Source of the DNA: Ophiosphaerella korrae
Lineage: Eukaryota > Ascomycota > Dothideomycetes > Pleosporales > Phaeosphaeriaceae
Length of the DNA: 64,000 bases
Assembly: GCA_028456385.1 (NCBI GenBank)
Contig: JALNQF010000209.1
Coordinates: 1 to 64,000, forward strand
Direction of reading: 5' to 3'
Part shown: piece after piece, positions 12,101-25,669 of the stretch
Layout of the letters: the number at the start of each line of letters is the position of its first letter
How positions within the stretch are numbered: position 1 is the stretch's first letter
Made by a program: the position numbers and the translations under genes
Notes under the pieces: generated by a model
What the model was told of the DNA's origin: nothing
Database searches by the model: none
The model's input: the letters and a program-made list of their open reading frames with translations, nothing else

Positions 12101-14625
12101 TTACTAAACTAGATATCTAAAATACCTATTATTAGATTAGAATTAAAAAAGGTAATAAATAGAAAATAGTATTTAGAATATAATATAGACTATTTAAATA
12201 CATAGTTATACCCTTTAGATTAATAAATATACTAGTAGCATTTTAAGAAAGGATAAATATAGTCCTAAGAGAATACCTAGACGTATTTATATTTGTATAC
12301 CTAGATAATATCCTTATATTCTTAGAAATAGAAGAAGAATATATATAGTATATATATAAAGTACTAAAAAGATTAGTAGAAAGTAAAATATTTCTAAAAA
12401 TAAGAAAATGTAAATTCTACACAAGAGAAATAGACTTCCTTAGATTTATTATTAAACTAGGAAAAATACAAATTAATCTAAACAAGATTAAAATAATCTA
12501 AGAATAGCTAATACTAAAGAACTTATAAGAAGTATAATAATTCTATAGATTAGTAAACTTTTATAGAAAACTAATAGTAAAATAGTTTAAAATAATAGAA
12601 CTACTTATAAAACTTATAAAGAAGGATATACTATTTAAATAGACTTAGGAATATAATAAAGTATTTAGTTAGATTAAATAACGTTTTATAGAAAACCTAG
12701 TTATTAGAATATATAACCTAGAACTACTAGTAATAGTAAAAATAGATATATCTAACTTAGTCTATAGAATAGTACTAATACAAGAAGACTAAACTATAAA
12801 ATAAGAATATTTAGTTAAATACTTCTCTAAGAAAATAAAGCTAGTAGAGCTTAACTACTTAATTTATAATAAGGAGATACTAGTAATCTATAAAGTATTT
12901 AAATAATAGAGAGTATACTTATAAAAAGTAAAATACTAAACAAAAGTTTATATAAACTATAAGAATCTTATAAGATTTATAATAAATAAAGACTTATTAT
13001 AACGCTATATAAAATAGTAAGAGTTCTTGTTAATATTTAACTTTAAAGTTATATATATAAAAGAGAAAGATAACTAATTTATAGATACCTTTAGTAGAAA
13101 ACTAGACTTATAAAAAGAAGTAAACACTACTAGTATAGTTTTAATTAAGAATAAAGAAGGATATTTATTCTTAAATATACTAAAAATAGCTATAATACTT
13201 AAAAGAAAGAGTAGCGAGCTAGACAAATAGATTTAGAAGGAAACAAGAAAAGCCTCTAAAGAATTAGAGAAACTTAAGATCTAGGAAGGCCTCGTACAAG
13301 CCTATAGAAGAACGTATATTCTAAGAAAATTATAAAGAGAATTTATATAATAATTCTACAAACTACTAGTATATAGATATTAAGGAATTAATAAAATACT
13401 AGATAGACTACTAAGAAATTATTATATCTTAAGAGTAAGATAACTAGTAATAGAAGTACTATAAGACTATATAGAATACTATAGAAACAAGTATAGTAGA
13501 TACGCACTATATAGAATATTATAACTAATTAAAGTACTAGAAAAACTTTAAAGAGTTATTATAATAGATTTTATTATAAAACTACCTAAGTTAAAAGACC
13601 TAATATTAGAAGTTAAGTATAATAGAATCTTAATAATAGTAGATAAACTTATAAAGTACTTATACTTTAGACTATATAAGAAGAAAAGTAAGATAGAAGT
13701 TACTATATACTAGGTCCTAGGAACTATAATTAGCTAATATAGACTACTAGATAAGATTATTATAGATAGAGACGTAAGATTTATATTAAAACTATAGAGA
13801 ACAATAATAGTATAATTAGGAATTAAATATATAATATTAATAGTATACTACCTATAGATAGATAGATAATTAGAACGTATAAATTAGATAGTAGAACAAT
13901 ACCTAAGATACTACCTTAATTACAATTAAAATAATTAGGTATAGTTACTACTTATAGTATAGTTAGCATATAATAGCGTAAAGAATATAGTAATAAGAAT
14001 ATTACCTTTCTTTATAAACTATAGATTTAACCCTAATATATACTAAATACTAAGAATTAAAATATCTTAGTCTCTAAGAGGAGAAAACCTTACTAATAGA
14101 CTTAAGGATATACACGACTAATTAAGACAAGATATAGAGTTTCTACAAGATTATATAATAAAATATTACAACAAGAGATATATAAAAAGACTTTAATTTA
14201 AAGAAGAGGAAAAAGTATAGTTACTATAAAGAAATATTAAAAGTAAATAATTAAGCTTAAAACTAGACTATATTAAGATAAGACTATATAAAGTAGAGAA
14301 AGAAGTTATACTAGTTATATTTAAATTAAGACTACTAAGTAAAATAAGGATATATCTAATATTCTACGTAGTACTACTAGAAAAGGCACTACAAAATATA
14401 GAACTACTAGTATATAAAGTAGATACGTATAGAGAACAAGAAGAATAGGAAGTTAAAAAAATCCTAGTATATTAGTTCTATAATAGTAGGAACTACTACT
14501 TAGTAAAATAGATAGGAATAGACAAAAAAGGAAAACTATAGGAAGAGATATAGGAACTAGAAGATAACCTTAATTACCCTAAGAAACTAGAGGAGTTCTA
14601 AAGTTAAAACCCTCTAAACTACCTT
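9166..14625 (+). pseudogene. Decayed gag-pol polyprotein of A2
   Basis: Same frame and domain order as the A1 polyprotein: zinc knuckles at about 10,075-10,200, protease motif (Asn-Ser-Arg for Asp-Ser-Gly) near 11,395, RT YLDN near 12,298, integrase from about 13,360, and chromodomain ending near 14,610. Stops replace Gln codons throughout. The start codon position again reads ATA. The product cannot be made. Confidence 0.83.
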
Positions 14626-15254
14626 ATAGTAAACTAGGAAAATCTACGCTACTACTACTAGATAAAGAGATAATAAGATTATCTAAGATAATAGCTAGGG
14701 CGGCCTCTATAGTAGCCTTAAAATTAAGCTTAGACTCTAAGAGAGTAGCTTACTTAATAGATTTTATATTATTTAAGGCCTTTGTTTTATAAAGATAAGC
14801 TAAATAGGTATAGTTTTCTACTTATATACTTAGAATCTAATTATATTCCTATTTAGCCTCTACGATCTATCTAGATAGTTTATCTTAAGTATAGTTAATA
14901 GCTCTCCCTATTATAAATAAGTATAGATACAAGAATAAGTATTATTAACCTATATTCTACTAGAGACACACTAAAAAAGTTATAAGATAAATAAGTATTA
15001 GTATAAATATACGCCTTATACGCTTTACTATATTTTAAGGAAATATAATCTAATAGAAGGTTTAAAGATTTATAATAAGAATAAGGAAATATAGTAATAC
15101 TATAGCGTAATACGTAATCTACTAATTAAAGATAACGTAGAGTAGACTTAGTAAGTATAAGAGAGGATAAAGAACTCTATATTAATAAAGAAACTAGATT
15201 AATAACCTTAGCTCTAGAGTAGATAAACTAAGACCTACCTAGAAGGGGAGATAG

Positions 15255-15611
15255 TATTATAGGCGTAATAAGAGAAATTAAGATAGAACTAATTAGTCCT
15301 AACGTAAGTAATAACAAAATATAAGATAAGTAGAGTAACAACTTAGATTAGGAAATAAACTACAACCTAGATACGTAACCTATAGAGTAATCTATAAATA
15401 CGTATAATAGATTAAAGTAATCTATAAATACGTATAATAGATTAGAGTAATCTATAAACACGTATAATAGATTAGAGTAATCTATAAAGTTATATAAATA
15501 GATTAGTACAAGTATATAGTAATAGTAATACGTATTATTAAGATAGTATTAGTAATTTAATCCTTTAACTATAGAACGCTAATATAAGACAATTACAAGA
15601 TATCTTCTATT
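15255..15611 (+). repeat. 3' LTR of A2, first part (split by element B)
   Basis: This matches 8678-9107 up to the point where element B begins at 15612. The five bases ctatt at 15607-15611 are the target duplication of B and recur at 22635-22639, where the remaining LTR sequence continues to 22742. Confidence 0.87.
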
Positions 15612-16040
15612 TATTACAGGCTTACTAGGGTCGACTTCCTAATAGCCTTAATAGGTGTTAGTAGATTATAAGGTAATAGTAAAAGTTCGTGTTGTAATCT
15701 ACAATAGGCTGTAAATAATAGAAGATATTTTACAACTATCTTATATTATCGCTTATAGTTAATAATTAAATTACTAATACTATCTTAATAATGCGCGTCG
15801 CTACTAACTATGTACTTGTCCTAATCTATTAATCTATTAGTACTAAGAATAATAGATCGTAGATTACCTTAATCTATAATCTATTAACGCTAAGAGTCTA
15901 TAGATTATAGATTACCCTAGGTATCTTAATTATATATAGTTTCCTAATTAAGTTTATATTCTTTATATTTATAAGAACTTAATCCTTTAGTCGTAAGGCT
16001 AATTAGTTCTATCTATATTTCTCTTGTTACTATCGTAATA
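15612..16040 (-). repeat. 3' LTR of B
   Basis: 429 bp, ending in a decayed tatcgtaata, with the same length as its partner at 22206-22634. It contains runs of tctataatctatt-like repeats at about 15,830-15,910, the same variable repeat as in the A2 LTRs in the opposite orientation. Confidence 0.87.
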
Positions 16041-16739
16041 CTATCCCCTTCTCTAGGTAGGTCCTTGTTTATCTATTCTAGAGCTAAGGTTATTAACTTA
16101 CTTTCTTTGTTAATTTCTAGTTCCTTATTACTCTCTATAGTTGCCTCTTCTACACGTTGTTAATATTTTCTTACTAATTACGTGTTACGCAATAGTATTA
16201 AAATATTTCTTTATTTTTATTATACTTCCTCTAAGTTAAATCTTAAGTACTCTTCTTATATAGTTTCTATAAATAATAGTAGAGCTTATAAAGCGTATAT
16301 CTATATAAACGTTTATAGTTCTTATAACGTATCTAGTATCTCTCTTATAGAGTATATATTTATTATACTTATTCTTGTATCTAGGCTTAATAATAATAGG
16401 GAGAGCTATTAACTAAGCTTAAGAAAAATTACTATCTTAAATTGTAGAGGCTAAAGCTAAGTATAAGTAAATCTAAGAGCTTACGTAGAGTAAGCTAGTA
16501 GAAAATTAAGCTTGTCTCTCTTATCTTTATAAGATAAAGGCGCTAAATAATAAGAAATTAGCTATATAGTTAGTAGCTCTAGAAGCTAAGCTAGACTTAG
16601 ATAAGGTATTTAATATTGCTGTAGTAGGTCCTACGTTAGGCGCTCTTATTACCTCTCTATCTAGCAATAGTAATATTAGTTCTCTTAGTTTACTACTAGG
16701 CGTTCTAGAGGGTTTTAACTTTAGAAGTCCTCTAGTTTC

Positions 16740-19700
16740 TTAGAGTAGTTAAGATTATTTTCTAGTTCTTATATTTCTTCCTATAGTTGTCCTTTTTTAT
16801 CTATACCTATCTATTTTACTAGGTAGTAGTTCCTGCTATTATAGAACTAGTATACTAGGATTTCTTTAACTTCCTATTCTTCTTATTCTCTATACGTATC
16901 TACTTTATACACTAGTAGTTCTACGTTTTATAGTACTATCTTAAGTAGTACTACGTAGAAGGTTAGGTATATCCTTATTTTATTTAGTAGCTTTAGTTTA
17001 AATATAACTAGCATAACTTCTTTCTTAATTTTATATAGTCTTATCTTAACGTAGTCTAATTTTAAGCTTGTTTTCTTGCTCTTAATATTTTTTTATACTA
17101 ACTATACTTTTTCTCCTTTTCTAAATTAAGGTCCTTCTTTATATTTCTTGTTATAGTACTTTACTATTTAATTATATAAGAATTCTATATCCTATCTTAA
17201 TTATTTATATATATCTTTAAGTCTATTAGTAAAGTTTTCTTCTCTTAGAGACTAAGATATCTCTAGTCTTAGTATTCTATATATACTAGGGTTAAATCTA
17301 TAGTTTATAAAGAAGAGTAATACTCCTATTATCTTGTTTTTTGCGCTATTATATACTAACTATACTATAGGTAGTAACTATACCTAATTATTCTAGTTGT
17401 AGTTAAGGTAGTATCTTAGGTACTATTCTACTATTTAGTTTATTCTTTCTAATTGTCTATCTATTTATAAGTAGTATATAGTAGACATTACGTGTTTAAT
17501 TCCTAATTATACTATTATCGTTCCCTATAGTTTTAATATAAATCTTATATCTCTATCTATAATAATTTTATCTAGTAGTCTATATTAGCTAATTATAGTT
17601 CCTAGGACCTAGTATACTATAACTTCTATTCTACTTTTCTCTTTATATAGTCTAAAGTATAAGTACTTTATAAGTTTATTTACTATTATTAGGATTCTAT
17701 TATACTCGACTCCTAATATTAGGTCTTTTAACTTAAGTAGTTTTGTAATAAAATCTATTATAATAACTCTTTATAGTTATTCTAGTACTTCTACTAGTTA
17801 TAACTTCTTATATAGTACGTGTCTACTATACTTATTCCTCTAGCATTCTATATAATCTTATAGTACTTCTATTACTAGTTATTTTACTCTTAGGATATAG
17901 TAATCTCTTAGTAGTCTATCTAGTATTTTATTAATTCCTTAATATCTATATACTAGTAGTTTATAGAACTATCGTATAAATTCTCTTTATATTTTTCCTA
18001 GAATATATATTCTTTTATAGGCTTTTACAAGACTTTCTTTAATCTTAAGTTTTTCTATTTCTTTAGAAGCTTTTCTTATTTCTTCCTAAATCTATTTATC
18101 TAGCTCGCTACTCTTTCTTTTAAGTATTACGGCTATTTTAGGTGTGTTTAGGACTAAATATCCTTCTTCGTTTTTAACTAGAACTATACTAGTAGCGCTT
18201 ATTTCTTCTTGTAAGTCTAGTCTTCTACTAAGGGCGTCTACAAATTAGTTATCTTTCTCTTTTATATATATAATTTCTATATTAAATATTAATAGGAATT
18301 CCTACTATCTTATATATTATTATATTAGTTCTTTATTTAGTATAAATCCTATAAGATTCCTATAGTCTATATAGACCTTTATTTAGTATTTTACTCCTTG
18401 TAAGTATACTCTCTATTATTTAAATACTTTATAGATTACTAGTATCTCTTTATTATAAATTAGATAGTTAAGCTCTACTAGCTTTATTTTCTTAGAAAAG
18501 TATTTAACTAAATACTCTTTCTTAGTCTTTAGGTCTTCTTGTATTAGTGCTATTCTATAGACTAAATTAGATGCGTCTATTTTTACTATTACTAGTAGGT
18601 CTAGGTTATATATTCTAATAACTAAGTTTTCTATAAACTTCTTTTTAATCTTCTTAAATACTTTATCGTATTCCTTTATCTATTTAAATAGTGTATCCTT
18701 TTTTATAAGCCTTGTTATTAGTTCTATATCTTTAGACTATCCTACTATTAACTTTTTATAAAAGTTAGCTAGGCTATAAAATTATTATACTTCCTTTAGG
18801 TTCTTAGGTATTAGCTATTCGTTAATTAATCTAATTTTTTCTAGATTAATCTTAATTTTTCCTAGTTTAATAATAAATCTAAGGAAGTCTATTTCCTTTA
18901 TATAGAATTCGTATTTTCTTATTTTAAGAAATATCTTATTTTCTACTAGTTTTTCTAGTACTTTGTGTATATGCTACACGTGTTCTTTTTCTATTTCTAA
19001 GAATATAAGGATATTATCTAAGTATACAAATATAAATATATCTAAGTACTCTCTTAGTACTATATTTATTCTTTCTTAGAAGGCTGCTAGTACATTTATT
19101 AAGCTAAAGGGTATAACTAGGTATTTATATAGTCTATATTGTATTCTAAACGCTATTTTCTATTTATTACCTTTCTTGATTCTAATCTAGTAGTAGGCGT
19201 TCTAGATATCTAGTTTTGTAAAGATTTTTACTTTCTATAGCTTATCTTATATTACGTCTATTTATAGTAAAGGATATTAGTTCTTACTTGTAATTGCGTT
19301 AGTTTTTCTAAAGTCTATATAAAGTCTTTTATCTTTTATTCTCTTTTTATCTATAAATATAAGTTTATATACTACTAAGGACTTAGATTCTTATATCTAT
19401 CCTTTCTTTATTACGTTTTTAATAAACGTTTATTTAATCTTAGATTCTTCTTCTATTTTTCTATAAACTAGGCTCTATTTTACGTCTTTATCTTCCTTTA
19501 GATCTATTACTAAGTCCTATAGTTAGTATTTTAGAAGGTAATCTTTAGGTTCTATAAGCTATTTTTCCTATTTCTTATATTCTTCTAGGAATTCCCCTTT
19601 GTATGTAACTATGTTAGCTTTTAATATTTCTTTTTTAGAGTAGCTAATTCTACCTATTCTCTAATTAATTCTTAGGTTAGTTATCTATAACTATAGTATT

Positions 19701-22144
19701 CCTAGTATTATATCTTATTTATTATTAATTGTTGTTATATCTATAACTATATTCTTAATTATTATCCTTTCTAGTTCTAGTATAAAGGGTGTTGTTTCAA
19801 ACCTTATAGGTTCCTAGAATAGTTTTCCTTTAATTATACTTAGTTATTAAGGGTACTTCTTTATAGTATAGGTTATTCCTTAGCTTTTTATAAACTTCTT
19901 TAATATAAAGTTTCTTGTAGCTCTACTATTAATTATTAATTGTACTTTCTTCCCTTAATAAGTACTTATCTTTGTAATATATAGGCCTCTTATACCTTCT
20001 AGCCTTTCTTACTTTAGTATTTTTATAAATTATCTATTTTCCTAGGGCTATAGCCCTATTTTAAGTTTATATTCTTTATATTTTAGATATTTATTATACT
20101 TATATTTGTACTATAGTCTTCCTTAGACGCATTTCCTAGGTAGTTTTAGTCTAGGCCTTATTACTACGTAACCTTCTTCTAGTATTATTTCCTATCTTTA
20201 GATATCTTCTACTAGAATTACTCTTGTATAGTTATAGCTTCTTCTTCTTATAAGCTATACTTTATTATTTACTTTAGGGTTTCTATATATTATATAATTC
20301 TTCTCTAAGTATAATATCTATAATACTTTAAAATGTACTAGGTGCTTAGGATCTATTATTTTATTATCCCCTTCCTAGTAACTATCTATTCTAGGTCTTA
20401 TATTTATTAGGACGTAGTATACTATTAGTACTTGTAGTATATAAGCTTTATTAATCTATTACGTTTTTTTTACAAGGTACTACTATTCCTTTTATATAGG
20501 TATCCTTCCTACTATAACTATATATTACTTTATCTATTCTTAAAATAGTATAAACTTTATTTCTTTAGAATTACGTTCTTTCTAGTCTTTGTACGCTTCC
20601 TCTATACTTATAACTAGTAAGTATTTCTAAATAAATTTCTATTCTTTGTTTTATTCTTCTATATCTATTATTGTACAGCTATTATAGCTATATATATCTA
20701 GCTAGGTATATTTAGTACCTCTTATACTAACCTATCTTTTACTTTCTTATAGTCCTTTAGAGGAAGCTATAGTAGTCTCTTTATCTAGTGCTAATCTTTT
20801 AGCCTAGATTAATAGGGTCTAGGGCTCTTCCCTTTCTAAGTCTTCTATTAGTAGGTCTATTATATACGCTATTTCTTCTAGCTATACTTTTATTCTTTCT
20901 TTTATTACTACTACTCTATTCTTTTATAAGAACTATCCTACTCTCTATTTACTAGAAAGATATATATAGTAGTTATCTTTATAATAAAAGGTCTAATAGA
21001 GTATTACGTATTGTATTTCTTTACTCTTAGCTACCTTTTCTTAAGGTTTAGCTTATACTTATAGTGTTTCTTTCTTTTTCTCTATTATCTTTAACTAAGT
21101 TTCCTTATCTTTTTTATAGTCTTTACTTTTATATTCCTTTATATAGTGTCCTAGTTTCCTATATTTATAATATACTATATCCTTTTTCTTCTTTAATTAG
21201 TAGTCTTTCGCGTAGTAGCCTTTCTTACTATAGTTAAAATACGTAAAGTCTTTATTCTTCTTTCTCTTTCTATCTTTATTTGCGTTAAGGATTATAGGGT
21301 CTCTAGTATCCTAGTTTCTAGTTTAGCTACTATACTTGTTCTTTTTCTATTCTTAAAAGTCGTTGTTAATTTAGATTACCTATTGTTTTAGAGCTTCTAG
21401 TGTCCTAGGTTTCTCTATATATATTATTTCGTATTAGATTTTTATATTTAGTCCTTATTTAAATTGTAATATAAGGGCTAATTCGTTCTATTCTATATTT
21501 TAACTTAGTTATTTAAATTATAATACGTATTCTAAGACACTCTTATTTTGTATAAGCCTTTTAAGTTTCTCTTTAGCTTGTTAAGTAATATCTATATCTC
21601 TAAATACTACTCTTATTTGTTTAGTAAAGTATTTATAACTTCTAAAAATAGCTCTAGTTTTATCTTTTTAGGTTATTAGAGAATACGTTGTGTAGTCTGT
21701 CTAGTAGGGCTTGTACTATCTTATTACGTCTTCTTCGAGGTGTAGTCTAATATATATTACCTTCTTTTCTTCTATATTAAAGTATAGTACTTATACATCT
21801 ATCTAGAGTTATACTAACGCTATAAAGGGTCTTAATTTCTCTCTTATTCTATTAAACTTTTTAAGAACAGGTATCTTAAGTAGTTTCTTTATTATACTTA
21901 TTTCTAGTCGTTAGGTAATTAGCTCTATCTAGTTCTAGCCTTTAATAATAGCTTTGATTTATGCTTTGTTCTATTTTAAGTAATCTTGTAGTTCTCTATT
22001 CTACGTTTCTAATACTTTAATTACTATCTTTATATCTTCTTTATTATCAATTAATTTATTTATGCGATCTTTAATTGTTTCCTATATAGTACTATCTAAC
22101 TTATAACTACTCCTAGGGGCTTTACTTATTAAACTTTCTACTAT
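16740..22144 (-). pseudogene. Decayed gag-pol polyprotein of B
   Basis: The frame runs right to left. Gag is at about 21,300-22,144, zinc knuckles at 21,130-21,260, protease near 19,940, RT core around 19,013-19,360, RNase H at about 18,240-18,600, integrase at about 17,290-17,990, and chromodomain at about 16,740-16,900. RIP stops occur throughout. The polyprotein would have supplied capsid, protease, RT/RNase H and integrase for transposition. Confidence 0.8.
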
Positions 22145-22205
22145 CGTGTTAGCTAGACTATATACTACTTACGCTTCGCTTCTTGCAATAACTAAATTAG
22201 TAAGG

Positions 22206-22634
22206 TGTTATAGGCTTACTAGGGTTAACTTCCTAATAGCCTTAATAGGTGTTAGTAGATTATAAGGTAATAGTAAAAGTTTGTATTGTAATCTACAATA
22301 GGCTATAAACAATAGAAGATATTTTGCAACTATCTTATATTGTCGCTTATAGTTAATAATTAAATTACTAATACTATCTTAATAATGCGCGTCGCTACTA
22401 ACTATATACTTATCCTAATCTATTAATCTATTAGTGCTAAGAATAACAGATCGTAGATTACCTTAATCTATAATCTATTAACGCTAAGAGTCTATAGATT
22501 ATAGATTACTCTAGGTATCCTAATTATATATAGTTTCCTAATCGAGTTCGTATTCTTTGTATTCGTAAGAACTCGATCCTTTAGTTGTAGGGCTAATTAG
22601 TTCTATTTGTATTTCTCTTGTTACTGTCGTAACA
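22206..22634 (-). repeat. 5' LTR of B
   Basis: 429 bp. In plus-strand reading it begins tgttataggcttactaggg and ends gtcgtaaca. The target duplication ctatt follows at 22635-22639. Confidence 0.87.
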
Positions 22635-22639
22635 CTATT

Positions 22640-22742
22640 ATTTATAGTTATTGTAGATTATAAATATAAACCTCTATTATTAACTCTTAATCTACTAATA
22701 CTCTAATAGCTACTAGTAGTTAACGTAAGTAGCCCTATTATA
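22640..22742 (+). repeat. 3' LTR of A2, second part
   Basis: 103 bp continuing the A2 LTR beyond the B insertion. It ends ccctattata, followed by gtaaa (22743-22747), the A2 target duplication. Confidence 0.87.
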
Positions 22743-22747
22743 GTAAA

Positions 22748-23460
22748 CTTAAACTTCTTATCTATAAATAGGTTTTATTTACTAATATATACTCTACTAC
22801 TTTATTCTACTATTATTTTAATAGCTACTATAAGCTAGCTAAATATTTCTAAAGATATCTTAATTATTAGTTAAGGTATATTTAGGATAGTAGAGCTATT
22901 ATCTATTATTAGTATACTAATTCTTTTAAGTATATCCTATAGTCCTTTAGGTATTAGGTTTAGGAGTCCTAAGTTATACAAGGAAGTTCTTAGCTAGTAG
23001 AGAAATAGCCTTAGTATAGTCTCTTTATTAGATAATAGGTTAGATCCTATAGCTTAGAATTACCTTATAATATTCTTTCTTTTACTTCTCTTTTTATACG
23101 TTATTTATCTATAATTGTAGTATACTACTTACTACTACTAGGCTATTTCTTCTTACTATACTACTTGTTATTCTATTCTATCCTTACTATTTTCTTACTA
23201 GTTATTTTTCTATTTTAATATTCTTGTTATCTATACTTCTACTAGCTATTTATTAGGTACCTAAAAGCTTATTAGGAGCTTCTCTAATATTTCCTATTAG
23301 CCTCTTTATTTTTAGCTAGTTACACTACCTACTTTTTATACTACTTATAGCTTCTTAGGTCTTAGGCTCTATATATTTATAGCGTATTCTTATTTTTATA
23401 CTTATACTTATACTATACCTATTCTTATATAAAATAAGTTAGCTTATCTTTAGTTTTATA
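22748..23460. repeat. Unclassified RIP-degraded matrix
   Basis: AT-rich sequence continuing the target into which A2 inserted. It has no gypsy words and no open frame that I can interpret. It may be the same older element as 1-692 and 7557-8672. Confidence 0.5.
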
Positions 23461-23724
23461 TATATACCTATTCCTATACCTATTCCTATACCTATTCCTA
23501 TACCTATTCCTATACCTATTCCTGTGCCTATTCCTATGCCTATTCCTATACCTATTCCTATACCTATTTCTATACCTATTCCTATACCTATTCCTATACC
23601 TATTCCTATACCTATCTATTCCTATATCTATTCCTATACTTATCTATTCTTATATCTATTCCTATACCTATTTATTCCTATATCTATTCTTATACCTATC
23701 TATTCCTATATCTATTCTTATACC
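23461..23724 (+). repeat. 12-bp minisatellite, unit tatacctattcc
   Basis: About twenty near-perfect units of cctattcctata, with 18-bp variants (ctatctattcctatat) towards the right end. The array produces an artificial Pro-Ile open frame on the plus strand, which I do not regard as a gene. It lies in the non-gypsy matrix between A2 and the truncated element D. Confidence 0.9.
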
Positions 23725-24060
23725 TTACGTAATAGTGCGTAAGCTAGCGCTTTTAAGGCTAAGGTTATAGGTTTAAGTTTTATATTAGTTGCTATTTATT
23801 ATAGAGTTATATACCTAATATAGATCTAAGGCCTAAAGGCTTATTAGTCTTAAAGAACTTAGACTTTATTAGCTAAACTAGTTCTAAACGTTATTTGTAC
23901 TCCTATAGATTATATCCTATAACTTAAGAGCTTATTAGCTTTCTTCCTCTCTCTTACCTCTCCTCCTTAATAGTTTACCTCCTTATAAGCCCTTAGTACT
24001 TATATTTCTCTAGTAACTACTTACCTCTTTTTTACTATTCCTTTCTTTATAATACTCTAC
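23725..24060. repeat. Unclassified AT-rich sequence left of element D
   Basis: RIP-type composition with no gypsy similarity and no credible frame. It ends at a short direct-repeat cluster that marks the broken left edge of element D. Confidence 0.4.
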
Positions 24061-24560
24061 TATAATACTAAAGAAAGAAAGTATATACTAAAGAAAAAAA
24101 GTATATACTAAAAAAAGAAAGTATATACTAAAGAAAGAAGGTATAATTAATAATTAATAGTAGAGCTACAAAGAACTTTATATCTAAAAAGTTTATAGAA
24201 ATATAAAGAATACGCTATATAATAAAGAAGTACTCTTAATAGCTAAGTATAATTAAAAGAAAACTATTCTAAGAACCTATTAGGTTTAAAACAACTCTCT
24301 CTATACTAGAACTAGAAGAAATAATAATTAAGAATATACTTATAGATATAATAACAATTAATAATAAATAAGATATAATATTAGGAATACTATAATTATA
24401 GATAACTAACCTATATATTAATTAGAGAATAGGAAAAATTAACTACTACAAGATAGATATATTAAAAGCTAACATAAGTACCTATAGAGGAGAATTCCTT
24501 AAAAAATATAAGAAATAAGAAAAATAGCTTATAGAACCTAAAGACTATCTTCTAGAATAT

Positions 24561-25001
24561 TATAATAGGTATACTAGGGTTAACTTCCTAGTAACCTTTA
24601 AGTTATTAGTAGATTATAAGGTAATAACAAAAGCTTATACTATAATTAGTAATAACTATAAATAATAGTTAATTTGTATATACAATATTAAGTATTAGCG
24701 TTCTAGGTTAAAGATTAGATTACTAATACTATCCTAATAATACGTATTACTACTAACTATATACTTATATTTCTTAGCTAGCTTTATACTTTATATTTAC
24801 TAAGATTATAAATTATAAATTTATTACGTACTTAGCTTTGTACTTTATATTTACTAAGATTATAAATTATAAATTTATTATATATCTCTATTATAGTTAG
24901 TTTCCTAATTAAGTTTATTACTCTATAGATTATACGCGCTATAATTATCTATAGTAGGGCTAATTAGCTTAAGTTAGTTTTCTCTTGTTATAACTATAAC
25001 A
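24561..25001 (-). repeat. 3' LTR of C (family I)
   Basis: 441 bp. It contains two copies of the ~54-bp internal repeat with aatttattacgtac and ctttatatttactaag words. It ends taactataaca. Confidence 0.86.
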
Positions 25002-25669
25002 CTATTCCTCTCTTTAAGTAAGTTTTTATTTTCTTATCCTAGGCCTAAGGTTATTAGTCTAGTTTCTTTGTTTATTTCTAGTTCTTTATTATTCTCTATA
25101 CTTTCTTATTCTAATTATAATAAACTTCTTCTTATTACCTATATTACTTGTAATAAGGTTAAAATATTTCCTTACGCCTATTATACTTAATTAAAGCTTA
25201 CTTACCTTATATCTTTAAAAGATAGTAAGTATTATAATAAGTATATTCTTACTAATATATAATATAAATATACTCTTTCTAGTATTTCTCTTATAGAGTA
25301 TAAGTATTCGATTTCTATATAGTCTCTTTTTACTAAATTATATAGGGCGAGCTATTAACTAGGCTTAAGAGATACTATTATTATAGCTTATAGAAGCTAA
25401 AGCTAAGTATAAGTTAACTCTTTATAAGCTAGTAAATCTTTATTTTTATATTAAGCGTCTTTATAAGATAAAGGCTTATAATAATACTAAATTGTCTAAA
25501 TAGTCTTATACCTTAGAAGCTAAGATAGACCTTAAAGATACTATAGAGGCTACTCTAGCTCCTATTATATTAGATATTCCTAGCGCCTCTCTATTTACTA
25601 TTAGTAGTGCTAGTTTTCTTAGTTTACTACTAGGCGTTCTAGAGGGTTTTAACTTTAGAACTCCTCTAG

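Larger units (their letters stand above)
15612..22634 (-). mobile_element. Gypsy chromovirus B, full length, nested in the A2 LTR
   Basis: A minus-strand copy of 7023 bp with 429-bp LTRs at 15612-16040 and 22206-22634 and a perfect 5-bp target duplication, ctatt. It inserted inside the 3' LTR of A2 and so is younger than A2. LTR family II. On the minus strand the probable gag start lies near 22,144, zinc knuckles near 21,130-21,260, the RT YLDN motif near 19,013-19,026, and the chromodomain near 16,740-16,900. It retains somewhat more TG/CA words (for example around 18,960-19,000) than its neighbours, consistent with fewer rounds of RIP, but is still full of stops. Confidence 0.9.
8678..22742 (+). 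mobile_element. Gypsy chromovirus A2, full length, carrying nested element B
   Basis: The target duplication gtaaa at 8673-8677 and 22743-22747 defines the ends. The 5' LTR is 8678-9107. The 3' LTR begins at 15255 and is split at 15611 by element B; it resumes at 22640 and ends at 22742. Net of the insertion the element is about 7.0 kb. Its gag-pol is collinear with A1 but retains the segment downstream of the protease that A1 lost. A polypurine tract (agaaggggagatag) sits at 15241-15254 immediately before the 3' LTR. The LTRs are of family II: same internal region as A1, different LTR middle. Confidence 0.9.

Noticed and set aside
15830..15910. Regular short repeats resembling a CRISPR array
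   Set aside because: They are tandem repeats inside a fungal LTR, with variable unit and no spacers.
16182..16412. 76-codon open frame inside element B
   Set aside because: Chance frame in RIP-degraded antisense retroelement sequence near its 3' end; biased to Tyr/Ile/Ser by base composition.
23524..23742. Pro-Ile repeat open frame
   Set aside because: By-product of the 12-bp minisatellite, with no start context or other coding sign.
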